From NCBI RefSeq assembly GCF_024211275.1, contig NZ_JAMLDX010000005.1:186001-250000 (forward strand): 64,000 bases of DNA, in the 5' to 3' direction. The notes under the pieces are model-generated. The model was given only the letters and a program-made list of their open reading frames with translations, had not been told where the DNA came from and made no database searches. A program made the translations under genes and the position numbers. Shown in pieces: positions 48,987 through 58,248 of the stretch; within the stretch, counting starts at the first letter, position 1, and every line of letters begins with the position of its first letter. The DNA comes from Sphingomonas tagetis. GTDB taxonomy: Bacteria; Pseudomonadota; Alphaproteobacteria; Sphingomonadales; Sphingomonadaceae.

Positions 48987-49345
48987 GTGTCATGGCAAGG
49001 CGGGGCATCCGTCGCTGCGACTGCCGCTGCCCGATGGGAATGAAATTGGGGGCGCCGGACACGTAGGGCATCGCAATCCAGCTGCCGCGGCGTGAGGCCG
49101 GATCGATCGCGATCCCTTCTTCGCCACGAACCATGCCGTGAGCATTGCACGTCCCGTCGCGAAGCGACTGGGGGTTCGTTCGGACTCGCCGGTCCTTTCT
49201 CTGCGAAGGAGCTGGAAACGCCGGACGCTCATCCGATCCCGGATTGGCATGTCGAGCGCGTTCCCTGCCTGCTTCCAACGATCGATAGCTAAGTCATTGA
49301 TAAGTTACATTTGCTGTCTCATTGCAGAATGAGGGGAGGATATTC
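48987..49345. other. Intergenic region with possible gene remnant
   Basis: 359 bases without a convincing gene. On the minus strand 48976-49278 is open and reads protein-like in part (AHGMVRGEEGIAIDP, GSWIAMPYVSGAPNFIPIG), which could be the decayed end of a deleted gene, but I recognise no family. The last 70 bases are AT-richer and should hold the promoter of the TonB receptor at 49346; GGGGAGGA at 49333-49340 is its ribosome site. Confidence 0.35.
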
Positions 49346-51661
49346 ATGAAGAGCACCTCAGGACAATTGCGTCTGGCCATGGTCGGCGTGAGCGCGGTCG
49401 CGCTGATCCATGCCACCGCCAGTTTCGCGCAGGACGCGGCAGGTCCCGTGCAGTCTCCCGCCGCCGCACAGCCCGACGATGCGGTCGAGGGGCTGGAGGA
49501 GATCGTCGTCACCGCGCAGAAGCGGTCGGAAAATATTCGCGACGTGCCGATCAGCATCACCTCGCTGTCGACCGAAACGCTGGAGAAGGTCGGCGTCACC
49601 AACACGCTGCAGCTGACCAACGCCGTTCCGGGGCTGCGCATGGAGCGCGTCGGCAGCACGACCATCCCGGCGATCCGCGGCGTTTCGACGCTGACCACGA
49701 CGGCGGGTTCGCAGCCCAACGTCGCGATCTATGTCGACAATGTCTATGTATCCAACCAGACCGCCGGCACCTTCGACCTGCCCGACATCAGCCGCGTCGA
49801 TGTACTTAAGGGCCCGCAGGGCACGCTGTTCGGCCGCAACGCCACGGGCGGCGCCATCCAAGTCTTCACCCGCGATCCGAGCATGGATGCGCTCGAAGGC
49901 CAGTTCAACATCGGCTACGGCAATTTCAACACGTTCACGCTCAAGGGCTATGTCAGCGCGCCGATCGTGCCGGAAAAGCTGGCGATCAGCGTCAGCGGCT
50001 TCCGCGAAACGGCCGACAATTATTTCGTCAATCTCGTGCCGAGCGTGCCGCTGGAGAAGATCCACAACTATGTGATCCGCGGCAAGTTGCTGTTCACGCC
50101 GACGGACGCGACCCGCGTGCTGCTGACCGGCATGATCAGCCAGCATCGCGGTGCGGAAACGACCCAGTTCTTCCCGGTCGACGGCTATACCCGCGCGCGG
50201 ACGATCGCCGGCTCGATCATTCCGACCAAACCCTATGAGGTCGCGTCGAACCTTCAGCAGACCGAAAAGGTCACGGCGAAGGGCGTCAACCTGCAGATCA
50301 GTCAGGAAACGGGGATCGGTGACTTCAGCCTGCTCGGCAGCTGGGACACCTCGACCTATGAGGGCACGTCGCCGGCCTTTGCCGGCGCTTTGCCCGGCGG
50401 GCGCAGGGGGCTCAACTACATCCAGGTCTTCGAGGACACGGCTTATTCCGCCGAGCTCAATTTCGCGTCCAAGAAGTTCGGCGGGTTCAGCTTCATCGCC
50501 GGCACCAACTATTATGACGATCTAAACGGTGCGAACGCCGTGGTCGTCGATACAGATATCCCGCCAGCCGCCGCCAACCAGATCTCGGTTTACTCAAAGC
50601 TCAAGACGCGCGCGTTCGCGGTTTATGGCGAAGCGACCTATGAGCTGACCGACGCGCTGAGCGTGATCGGCGGCATCCGCTACAGCAGCGAAGAGCGCAC
50701 GCTGCTGGGTTCGACCGTTGCCGGCACGCCCGCCACGGGCAATTTCTATCAGTTCGCGCAGAAGACGTTCAACAGCGTCACGCAGCGCGCGTCGATCCGG
50801 TATAAGGTCACCGACGACGCCAACGCCTATTTCACCTACAGCACCGGCTTCAAGAGCGGCAATTTCTCGGGCTCGATCCCGTTCAACCGAACGCCGGAAT
50901 CCTGCGCTGCGGCGAACGTGACCACGCCGGGCAGTTGTGTGTTCCCGGGTTCGGTCAAGCCCGAGAAGATCACGGCATATGAAGTCGGCCTCAAATCGGC
51001 GATCACGCCCTGGATCAATCTCGATGTCGCGTTGTTCTACAACCGGCTGCGGGACATTCAGGTGCTGTTCTTCACCAACACCTGCGTGGTTGCGCCTTGT
51101 CCGCCCAATGGGCTGACGCCGCTGGGCACGCTGTCGAACGCCGCGGTCGCCAAGATGTATGGCGTCGAGGTCTCGCTCGATGCCAAGCTCAGCCGCGAGC
51201 TTCGCGTCACCGGCGGCATCTCGCTGCTCGACGCAAGCTTCTCGTCCTATCCGAACGCGTCGTGGAATATTCCGAACGGGCTCGGCACCGGCCTGATCCA
51301 GGCCCCGACCTCGTCGGCGACGGGTAAGCAATTGCCGCGCGCGCCGAAGGCGACCGCGAACCTGTCGGCCACCTACACCAAGGAAGCCGATCCGGGCACC
51401 TTCTCGTTCACCGTGAACGGTTATGCGTCGGAGCGGATCTATTATGACGTCGGCAACGTCTATTCGCAGAAGCCTTACGCCACGCTCGGCCTGAGCGCGT
51501 CGTTCACGCCGGCGGCGGTGCCGAACCTGACCGTGACGGCGTGGGGCGTGAACATCACCAGCACCCGCGTAATGCTGGCGAACTTCTACAACGCGAACGG
51601 CGCCAATGAAGCCTATCAGCGGCCCGCAACCTATGGCGTGAGGGCGGCATTCACCTTCTGA
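49346..51661 (+). CDS. TonB-dependent receptor, paralogue of the one at 39218
   Basis: 771-residue outer-membrane receptor. The signal peptide (MKSTSGQLRLAMVGVSAVAL, then TASFAQD) and plug (EIVVTAQKRSENIRDVPISI, VLKGPQGTLFGRNATGG) closely match the receptor at 39218, as do barrel segments such as VSGFRETAD and TCVVAPCPPNGLTPLG. It ends VRAAFTF with the terminal Phe. ATG 49346 follows GGGGAGGA. It precedes the Abhydrolase_10-type gene and two SDRs on the same strand. Confidence 0.94.
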   Translation: MKSTSGQLRLAMVGVSAVALIHATASFAQDAAGPVQSPAAAQPDDAVEGLEEIVVTAQKRSENIRDVPISITSLSTETLEKVGVTNTLQLTNAVPGLRMERVGSTTIPAIRGVSTLTTTAGSQPNVAIYVDNVYVSNQTAGTFDLPDISRVDVLKGPQGTLFGRNATGGAIQVFTRDPSMDALEGQFNIGYGNFNTFTLKGYVSAPIVPEKLAISVSGFRETADNYFVNLVPSVPLEKIHNYVIRGKLLFTPTDATRVLLTGMISQHRGAETTQFFPVDGYTRARTIAGSIIPTKPYEVASNLQQTEKVTAKGVNLQISQETGIGDFSLLGSWDTSTYEGTSPAFAGALPGGRRGLNYIQVFEDTAYSAELNFASKKFGGFSFIAGTNYYDDLNGANAVVVDTDIPPAAANQISVYSKLKTRAFAVYGEATYELTDALSVIGGIRYSSEERTLLGSTVAGTPATGNFYQFAQKTFNSVTQRASIRYKVTDDANAYFTYSTGFKSGNFSGSIPFNRTPESCAAANVTTPGSCVFPGSVKPEKITAYEVGLKSAITPWINLDVALFYNRLRDIQVLFFTNTCVVAPCPPNGLTPLGTLSNAAVAKMYGVEVSLDAKLSRELRVTGGISLLDASFSSYPNASWNIPNGLGTGLIQAPTSSATGKQLPRAPKATANLSATYTKEADPGTFSFTVNGYASERIYYDVGNVYSQKPYATLGLSASFTPAAVPNLTVTAWGVNITSTRVMLANFYNANGANEAYQRPATYGVRAAFTF

Positions 51662-51775
51662 CCGCCAGCGGCATGAAATGAGCGACCGGCGCCGTCAGCA
51701 GTGTCCTGCACTGTGGCGGCGCCGGATTCGTGTTTTGCATCTAGATGACCAGTTACGCTCGAGGAGGACGGCCTG

Positions 51776-53242
51776 ATGAGTTCGCGGCGAAACATGCTCA
51801 AGGTTGGGGCCGCTATGCTGGCAGGCGCGTTCGTGACGGCCAAAACGGCCGCCGGCGCAGCGCCCGCCGTGGCGAAAGCGCCGGGGCGGCTGTCGGTGAC
51901 GGGGCCGATCAAAGGCGGCAAGCATGGGTGGCCTTTCGGCGCCTATGTCGGCGACATCGGCCAGCGCGGCTATGTCGAGGAGGAGTATTTCGTTTCGGGC
52001 GAGGCGCGTCGTCACCGGCCGCTCGGTGCGCTGACACCGGACGGAAAATGGACGTTCGAGCCGGTCGCGGGGTCCGCCCCGTTCACCACGCGTATCCTGG
52101 TGCGGCGCCCCAAAGACCGCGCCAGGTTCAACGGCACCGTGGTGGTCGAATGGACCAACGTCTCGGCGGGCTATGAAATCTCCTCGACCGACACGGCCAG
52201 CGTCTATGACGGCATGGTGCATGTCGCGGTGTCGGCGCAGCAGGTGGGGCTGCAGGGCTTCGTGCGCGGCAAGGCGCAAGGGCTTCGCCAATGGGATGCC
52301 GAGCGTTACGGCAAGCTCTCGCATCCGGGCGATTCCTGTGCCTATGATATCTTCAGCCAGGTCGCGCGCCTGCTGGGGCCGGCGGGCCGCAAGGCGAAGG
52401 TCGACCCGTTGCGGGGGCTGCCCGTGACGAAGCTGATCGCGGTCGGGGCCTCGCAGTCGGGCATGTGTCTGGCCGGCTATTTCAACGCGATCCAGCCGCG
52501 CGAGATGATCTTCGACGGGTTCATGCTGTTGATCACGCCGGGCGGGGCGACCGGTTATGACGACCGGACCTTCAACCCGCCCGATCCGGACATGTATGCG
52601 CGGTTCCGCACGCCGGTGAAACTGCGCGACGACATCGCGACGCCGATGATGGTGGTGAACTCCGAAGCCGAGACGCTGGCCTATTATCGCGCGCGCCAGC
52701 CCGACACGGACAAGTTCCGCTATTGGGAAATCGCCGGGGCCTCGCACGCGCCGACGGGCACGCTCAAGCTGTTCGACGAGAAGAATGTGCGCGACGGGTT
52801 GCCCGCATTTGTCGGCGCGCATCATTGCAGCGATGTGATGTGGCGGTGGAGCTATGACGCCGCCATCCTGCACATGCACCGCTGGCTGCGCGGCGGGTCG
52901 CCGCCGCCCGCCCAGCCGCCGATCGACGTGATCGCGTCGGGTGGCAAAGTCATGATCGAGCGGGACGTTTACGGCAATGCCCGGGGCGGCATCCGCCTGC
53001 CCGATCTCGTCGTCCCGGTCGCCCGCTATCAGGGGCTGGACGATCGGCCCGGCGGTGGCGGCCTGTCGGGGTTGACCGAACCGTTCCCGGCCGGCGTGCT
53101 TGCGAAGCTTTATCCGGACCGCGCCGCCTATGTCGAGCAGGTCAGGGCGGCGGCTCAGGCGGCGGAAGCGGCTGGTGTGATCCTGCCTTATCAGACGAAG
53201 GCCTATGTCGGCGAGGCGGAGCGGGCGCCGATTTTCGGCTGA
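51776..53242 (+). CDS. Tat-exported alpha/beta hydrolase (Abhydrolase_10-like)
   Basis: 488-residue protein beginning with a twin-arginine signal (MSSRRNMLKVGAAMLAGAF). The middle shows a nucleophile elbow GASQSG with MCLAGYFNAI after it, and a likely catalytic His in GASHAPTG, matching the alpha/beta hydrolase-domain family often found in sphingomonads and actinobacteria. Its activity is unknown. GGAGGA precedes ATG 51776. Placement between the receptor and SDR genes suggests periplasmic hydrolysis of an imported ester. Confidence 0.8.
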   Translation: MSSRRNMLKVGAAMLAGAFVTAKTAAGAAPAVAKAPGRLSVTGPIKGGKHGWPFGAYVGDIGQRGYVEEEYFVSGEARRHRPLGALTPDGKWTFEPVAGSAPFTTRILVRRPKDRARFNGTVVVEWTNVSAGYEISSTDTASVYDGMVHVAVSAQQVGLQGFVRGKAQGLRQWDAERYGKLSHPGDSCAYDIFSQVARLLGPAGRKAKVDPLRGLPVTKLIAVGASQSGMCLAGYFNAIQPREMIFDGFMLLITPGGATGYDDRTFNPPDPDMYARFRTPVKLRDDIATPMMVVNSEAETLAYYRARQPDTDKFRYWEIAGASHAPTGTLKLFDEKNVRDGLPAFVGAHHCSDVMWRWSYDAAILHMHRWLRGGSPPPAQPPIDVIASGGKVMIERDVYGNARGGIRLPDLVVPVARYQGLDDRPGGGGLSGLTEPFPAGVLAKLYPDRAAYVEQVRAAAQAAEAAGVILPYQTKAYVGEAERAPIFG

Positions 53243-53314
53243 GCCTTGGCGGATTTCCGGCGCTGACCGGTCACATTGGCCGTTCAACAACTCACATTGA
53301 CGGCCGGAGGAAGA

Positions 53315-54205
53315 ATGAGCGCGAACGGCAAAGCGAATGCCAGCGGCAAGCCGGTTGCGGTGGTGATCGGCGCGACGTCGAAATGGCAGTCGGATGGACC
53401 CAACACGCTGCAGATCAATGGCGGGGTGATGGACGTCAGCGACGTTCCCGTCGGCATCCGCTGGGGCGTCGGTGGCGCGATCGCGCAGAAATTCGCGCAG
53501 GAAGGCTTCTTCGTCGTCATGACCACGCGCAAGGCGGCCAATGCGGCTGGCTTGGCGCAGGCGATCACGGATCAGGGCGGCGAGGGGATGGTCGTCGAGC
53601 TCGACCTGATGTCGCAGGCGTCGATCGCGGCGGCGTTCGCGCGCATCCGCAGCGAGGCAGGCGATCCCGAGGCCGTGGTCTACAATGCCGGCTACAGCCA
53701 TGGCCGCGATTTGCCCAAGGAGCAGGAGCTGCTCGAGTTCATGCCCGACGAGATCTTCGACACCGCGATCCAGCTCGCGGCGAAGGCGCCGTTCCTCGTG
53801 GCCAAGGAAGTGCTCCCGGCGATGCGCAAGCGGGGCAGCGGGTCGCTGTTCTTTTCGAACAACAAGGAGTGTCTGCGCGGGCGCAAGCGCAACACCGGAT
53901 CGTCCTTCTACTATCCGCGCGTGATGATGCGGTCGCTCGCCCAGGCGCTGACCGAGGAATATTCCGAGCATCTGGTGCATGTCGCGAACGTCGTCATCGA
54001 CGGCGGGATCGATGCGCCGGGCGTGCGGGCGCTGTCGAAGACTGCGGCGACGGGCAAGCAGAGCGCGCAGCCGGCCAACCTGTCCGGCCCACTGCTCGAT
54101 CCGACCCGGATCGCCGACGCCTTCTACTATCTCCATGCGCAGCATCCGTCGTGCTGGAGCCATGAGATCCAGCTGACGCCCTTCGGCAAGCGGCCGGATT
54201 ACTGA
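53315..54205 (+). CDS. Divergent SDR-like protein with an insertion in the cofactor loop
   Basis: 296-residue Rossmann-fold protein related to SDRs: VVIGATS at residues 17-22, VVYNAGYS, and an SDR-like C-terminal half. Two oddities are visible. About 26 residues (KWQSDG to GIRW) interrupt the glycine-rich loop before GVGGAIAQKF. And where the catalytic YxxxK should be, the sequence reads FYYPRVMMRSLAQAL, aligning Phe and Arg with the usual Tyr and Lys. It may use altered catalysis or have a binding role. GGAGG precedes ATG 53315. Confidence 0.78.
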   Translation: MSANGKANASGKPVAVVIGATSKWQSDGPNTLQINGGVMDVSDVPVGIRWGVGGAIAQKFAQEGFFVVMTTRKAANAAGLAQAITDQGGEGMVVELDLMSQASIAAAFARIRSEAGDPEAVVYNAGYSHGRDLPKEQELLEFMPDEIFDTAIQLAAKAPFLVAKEVLPAMRKRGSGSLFFSNNKECLRGRKRNTGSSFYYPRVMMRSLAQALTEEYSEHLVHVANVVIDGGIDAPGVRALSKTAATGKQSAQPANLSGPLLDPTRIADAFYYLHAQHPSCWSHEIQLTPFGKRPDY

Positions 54206-54265
54206 GGCTCGTCGCGGCGACGTTCGCGGGTTAGGTTGACCGGATCGAAACGGAAAGAGAGATCA

Positions 54266-55111
54266 TTGTCAGTGTCTTCCTTTGTCGATGCGGATCGCGG
54301 CCTCCTCGCCGGCCGCGCGGTGATCGTCACCGGCGCAGGCCGCGGTCTGGGTGAAGCGTTCGCGCGCCACGCCGCCGCGTGCGGCGCCAGCGTCGTTATC
54401 GACGATGTCGATCTGGCCGAAGCCGAAAACGTGGCGGCGGCGATCCGGGCCGGTGGCGGGGCGGCGGTCGCCTGCGATTATTCGGTCGGCGAACCCGATC
54501 AGGCGCATGCGCTGGCCGAACTCTGCCTGACCCACTTCGGCAGGATCGACGGGCTGATCAACAATGCGGCGGTCTTCTACATCCGGTCGATCTGGGAGGA
54601 AGATCCGGTCGAGGCACAGCGGCTCATCGGGGTCAACCTGCTGGGTGCGATGTATTGCGCCGCCGCGGTGACGCCGCACATGCGGGCGGCGGGGCGCGGC
54701 GCGATCGTCAACGTCGCCTCGACCGCGGCATTCGGCATGGCGGGGCGGGGCGCCTATGGCGCGGCCAAGGCAGCGCTGATGTCGCTGACCTATTCCTGGG
54801 CGATGGAGCTGGAGCCGCATGGCGTCCGCGTGAATGCGCTCGGCCCGAAGGCTGCGACCCGGATGAATCGCAATCCGGGGCCGCAGGGCGCGCCGGACGA
54901 TGTCGCGCCGGTCGCGACGTTCCTGTTGAGCGACCGTTCCGCGCACCTCAACGGGCAATGCATCCGTGCGTCCGGGCCCGACGTGGCATGGACCCTGCCG
55001 GCACGCTATGCTGCAATGGCGCCGCGTCGCTCGCCGGGTGTCGATGGCGTTGCGGAAGCGCTCGACCTCGCCGAACCCGGCCCCCAACCATTCGGCTTCA
55101 GGGTCGGGTGA
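54266..55111 (+). CDS. Short-chain dehydrogenase/reductase
   Basis: 281-residue classical SDR with GAGRGLGEAF, LINNAAVF, NVASTAAFG and the catalytic YGAAK. The start is uncertain: TTG 54266 has AAAGAGAG at good distance, GTG 54272 is possible, and the frame is open to 54236. A C-terminal tail of about 40 residues extends beyond the usual SDR end. It follows the divergent SDR-like gene by 60 bases. Confidence 0.88.
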   Translation: MSVSSFVDADRGLLAGRAVIVTGAGRGLGEAFARHAAACGASVVIDDVDLAEAENVAAAIRAGGGAAVACDYSVGEPDQAHALAELCLTHFGRIDGLINNAAVFYIRSIWEEDPVEAQRLIGVNLLGAMYCAAAVTPHMRAAGRGAIVNVASTAAFGMAGRGAYGAAKAALMSLTYSWAMELEPHGVRVNALGPKAATRMNRNPGPQGAPDDVAPVATFLLSDRSAHLNGQCIRASGPDVAWTLPARYAAMAPRRSPGVDGVAEALDLAEPGPQPFGFRVG

Positions 55112-55242
55112 CAGGCGCTCATTGGAGGATTTCGCGCCACCGCATGTCCTAGACTGCAAGCGCGACAGGACTGTGGCGCACCGGCCGCCTCATCGGAGCA
55201 GGCCGCAACGACCGCGTCAGCACGCAATTTGGAGGATTGATT

Positions 55243-56502
55243 ATGGCATCGGCGGCAGAGGTTCCCGGCACGAGCGGCAAGCGGGTGATCCCCGACCATG
55301 TGCCGGCCGAGCTGGTGTTCGAGCCTCGTTACGAAGAGCCGAACACGCTGTTCGACCCGTTCATCGTCACCAAGGACGTCTATGAGGAGCTGCCGCCGAT
55401 CTTCTATTGGCCGCGGCCTTCGCCCGGGCGGTATGACGGCACCTGGGTCGTGACGCATTATGACGACATCGCCAAAGTCTATCAGGACGATTCGATCTTC
55501 TCGGCTCAGGACGCGTCGAATTTCCAGGGCACGATCGGCGAGACGTTCAAGATCCTGCCGCAATCCGTCGATGCGCCGGTCCACGGCCCCTACCGCAAGT
55601 TCCTGAGCCCGTGGTTCACGCCCAAGATCATCAACGCGCAGGACGATCAGATCGGGCGCGTCATCAACGGACTGATCGACGGCTTCATCGACAAGGGCGA
55701 ATGCGACGTATCGCACGACTTTTGCCGGCCGTTTCCGGTGCTCGTCTTCCTCAACCTGATGGGGTTCCCGGAAGACCGGGTCGAGGACTTCCTCGCCTGG
55801 GAATATGCGATCCTCGCCGACAAGCGCGACATCGAGAGCGTCCGCTGGGGTTCGCGCCATGCGATCGACTATCTGCGCAGCTTTATCGAGGAGGTGCGCG
55901 CCGAGCCGAACGACAAGCTGGCGAGCGCGATCGTCCATGGCGAGATCGACGGGCGGCCGCTGAACGACGACGAGATCATCGGCATGTTGTTCATGCTGTT
56001 CCTCGCCGGGCTCGACACCGTGTCGGGCACGACCGGGCTGATCTTCCGCCGGCTGGCGCTGGACACCGAGCTGCAGCAGAAACTGCGCGAAAATCCCAAG
56101 CTCATCCCCGGCGCAGTCGATGAGTTCATGCGGCTCTTCCCGATCGTAAACGCCAGCCGCATGGCGGTGAAGGATCACGAGATCCGCGGCGTGAAGATCA
56201 AGGCCGGCGATTTCGTGATGTGTTACGCGATGGCCGGCAACTTCGATCCGGACGTGTTCAAGAATCCGCGCGAAACGATCCTGGCGCGCCAGCCGAACCG
56301 GCATTTCAGCTTTGGCAGCGGCGCGCATCTTTGCCTTGGCCAGCATCTCGCACGGCGCGAAATGCGGATGGGCATCGCCGAGTTCCTGCGCCGTATTCCG
56401 CCGTTCACGGTCAAGCCGGGCGCAGACCTGACGGTCTATCCCGGCCAGATCGCCGCGCGGCACGTGCCGGTCGTCTGGGACAAGGACGCAATCACCAAAT
56501 AA
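55243..56502 (+). CDS. Cytochrome P450, CYP101 (P450cam)-like
   Basis: 419-residue soluble P450. The opening DHVPAELVFE, I-helix LAGLDTVSG, ExxR DEFMRLF, haem loop FGSGAHLCLGQHLARRE (Cys ligand) and the ending VVWDKDAITK all resemble P450cam and the sphingomonad CYP101 members that oxidise camphor, ionones or monoterpenoids. No ferredoxin or reductase gene is adjacent, so partners must come from elsewhere, perhaps the ferredoxins at 6473 or 16779. GGAGG at 55231-55235 supports ATG 55243. A strong terminator follows. Confidence 0.95.
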   Translation: MASAAEVPGTSGKRVIPDHVPAELVFEPRYEEPNTLFDPFIVTKDVYEELPPIFYWPRPSPGRYDGTWVVTHYDDIAKVYQDDSIFSAQDASNFQGTIGETFKILPQSVDAPVHGPYRKFLSPWFTPKIINAQDDQIGRVINGLIDGFIDKGECDVSHDFCRPFPVLVFLNLMGFPEDRVEDFLAWEYAILADKRDIESVRWGSRHAIDYLRSFIEEVRAEPNDKLASAIVHGEIDGRPLNDDEIIGMLFMLFLAGLDTVSGTTGLIFRRLALDTELQQKLRENPKLIPGAVDEFMRLFPIVNASRMAVKDHEIRGVKIKAGDFVMCYAMAGNFDPDVFKNPRETILARQPNRHFSFGSGAHLCLGQHLARREMRMGIAEFLRRIPPFTVKPGADLTVYPGQIAARHVPVVWDKDAITK

Positions 56503-56550
56503 CCGAATGAGAGGGCGGCAAGCCCCCCACAACTTCCATTGAAAGTCCGA

Positions 56551-56586
56551 GGGCGGCGGTCGCGAGACCAGCCGCCCTTTCTTTCT
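56551..56586 (+). terminator. Intrinsic terminator with GNRA loop after the CYP101-like P450
   Basis: GGGCGGC pairs with GCCGCCC, continued inward by GGTC/GACC with one bulged A, closing a GCGA tetraloop, then TTTCTTTCTT. It lies 48 bases after the P450 stop and directly before the end of the convergent small gene. Confidence 0.8.
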
Positions 56587-56829
56587 TCAGCAGATGTCCG
56601 CCTCGTCCACGACCGGCCGGCTTTCGCGCGTCGCGCGCATGCGGCTGTTCGGATCGTTCGGGTCGGAGGTCAGCACGACATGATCGTCATGGACCTCGAG
56701 CAGCACGCCCATGAAGGGAAACCCCTCCAGACCGCCGGTCACACGATAGCTGACCGTGTCGCCGACCTTGAATGTCGCCGGGTCGAAATTGAATTCGAAC
56801 GGGCAACTATTGCCATCCATGCCCTGCAT
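56587..56829 (-). CDS. Small 80-residue protein of unknown function
   Basis: No family recognised. The sequence is well formed: acidic start (CPFEFNFDPATF), then VGDTVSYRVTGGLEGFPFMGVLLEVHDDHVVL, suggesting a small SH3- or PRC-like beta barrel, and a charged tail with TRESRPVVDEADIC. AAAGGA precedes ATG 56829. It follows the MFS gene at 56859 by 29 bases on the same strand, so it is probably co-expressed and could be a regulatory or accessory protein of that transporter. Confidence 0.7.
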   Translation of the reverse strand: MQGMDGNSCPFEFNFDPATFKVGDTVSYRVTGGLEGFPFMGVLLEVHDDHVVLTSDPNDPNSRMRATRESRPVVDEADIC

Positions 56830-56858
56830 TGAACGTCCTTTCTTCTGTCTCCGGTAAA

Positions 56859-58187
56859 CTAGGCAGCATTTTCGCGTTCGTCCGCCTGATCGAGCGCCAG
56901 GCGGTACGGCTTGCGGATCGACCAGATGGCGACGCTGGCGACCGGTCCCATGACCAGCACAAGGCCAGCCATCCCCAGGCCGATCGCGAACGGTCCTTCG
57001 AAAAAGCGCTCGCCGATGAACGCCGCCAGTGGCGGGCCGAGGCCGAGGCCGACCAGACCGACGGCTGTGAGATAAAGCGCCATGGCGCGCGCCCGGATGC
57101 GGCCGGGCGTCACCAGCTGGATCAGCAGCGGCGCCAGCACGGGCAGGGCGGCCGAGAAGAAGGTGCCGATACCGAGCGCGACGAACAACAGCGCCGGGGA
57201 ACTGACCAGCCCGATCAGGCCGAAGCAGACCCAGCTGACCGTCACGGCGCCCGCAAACACGGCAACCAGCGCGTCCCTGCGGCCTCGCCCGGTCCACAGC
57301 CTGACGATGGTGGGCCAGGTCAGCACTCCGAGGAAGCTCGAGGCCAGTCCGACGGTTCCGAACGCATAGGCGGCCAGTGCGGCGTCCATGCCATGGCCGC
57401 GGATCAGCAGCGTCGGGGTCCAGGCGATCTTGGCGGTATTGCACATGGATATCGCGGAAACGCCGATGAAGAACCCGACATAGAGCCTCCGCTCGCGCCG
57501 GAAATAGGCGAGCGCCTGCGCGACGGTGGCGAATTGTTCGGTCTTCGCGTCGCCGACACGGTCCGGCTCCGCAACGGTCAGGAACAGCAGCGGCGCCAAA
57601 AATAGTCCCGGCAGGCCGACGAGAATGAGCGTGAGCTGCCATGGCTCCAGCGCGAACGTCGCCGACATCGCCGTCGCGAGCTGAAGCGCGGCGCCGCCAA
57701 AGACGAGCGCGCCAGTGTACATCATGGCGCCCGCGGCGGTGTAGATCGTGGTCGGCAGCACGCGCTTTTCGCGGGGGAACATGTCGGCGATCAGCGAGAT
57801 GACGGCTGGTGACAGCACCGCTTCGCCGATGGCGACTCCCGACCGCAGAATGACGAGCCAGAAGAAATTCGGCGCAAAGCCCGATGCGACCGTGCACAGG
57901 CTCCACAGCGCGACACCGGCCGCGACGAGCGGGATCCTGCGGTGCTTGTCGATGAGATGGGCGAGTGGCAGACCCATCAACGCATAGACCACGCCGAAGC
58001 CGAGGCCGAACAACAGCCCGATCTGGGTGTCTGAGATGCCCAGTTCCACGGTGATCGCCGGCGCCAGCAGCGACAGGATCAGCCGGTCGATGAACGACAG
58101 GCCGAACATCGTCACGAACAGGCAGACCGCATACCAGGCTGGCACAGCGGCGACCGGCCGTGGCGATGCGGCGGAGACGTCGGGCAT
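56859..58187 (-). CDS. MFS transporter, paralogue of the one at 26047
   Basis: 442-residue twelve-helix permease. SFIDRLILSLLAPAI, ISDTQIGLLFGLGFG, GLPLAHLIDKHRRIPLV, SGVAIGEAVLSPAVISLIAD and TPGRIRARAMALYLT are shared with the MFS at 26047-27387. AAAGGA stands upstream of ATG 58187; the longer open frame to 58439 overlaps the next gene. It is probably co-transcribed with the 80-residue protein. Confidence 0.92.
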   Translation of the reverse strand: MPDVSAASPRPVAAVPAWYAVCLFVTMFGLSFIDRLILSLLAPAITVELGISDTQIGLLFGLGFGVVYALMGLPLAHLIDKHRRIPLVAAGVALWSLCTVASGFAPNFFWLVILRSGVAIGEAVLSPAVISLIADMFPREKRVLPTTIYTAAGAMMYTGALVFGGAALQLATAMSATFALEPWQLTLILVGLPGLFLAPLLFLTVAEPDRVGDAKTEQFATVAQALAYFRRERRLYVGFFIGVSAISMCNTAKIAWTPTLLIRGHGMDAALAAYAFGTVGLASSFLGVLTWPTIVRLWTGRGRRDALVAVFAGAVTVSWVCFGLIGLVSSPALLFVALGIGTFFSAALPVLAPLLIQLVTPGRIRARAMALYLTAVGLVGLGLGPPLAAFIGERFFEGPFAIGLGMAGLVLVMGPVASVAIWSIRKPYRLALDQADERENAA

Positions 58188-58248
58188 CAGGCGGTCCTTT
58201 TGCGCGAGCAGGGCGAAGGATGGCCGGGCCATGCCGTTCGGGTGTTCA

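Noticed and set aside
53269..53302. Two CACATTG sites before the divergent SDR-like gene as element half-sites
   Set aside because: They match only CAATGTG of the element; the inverted arms are absent and the similarity can be chance.
51695..54163. Minus-strand open frame of 822 codons
   Set aside because: Its length is impressive but it covers the opposite strand of two real genes and its translation is low-complexity Arg/Ala/Asp.
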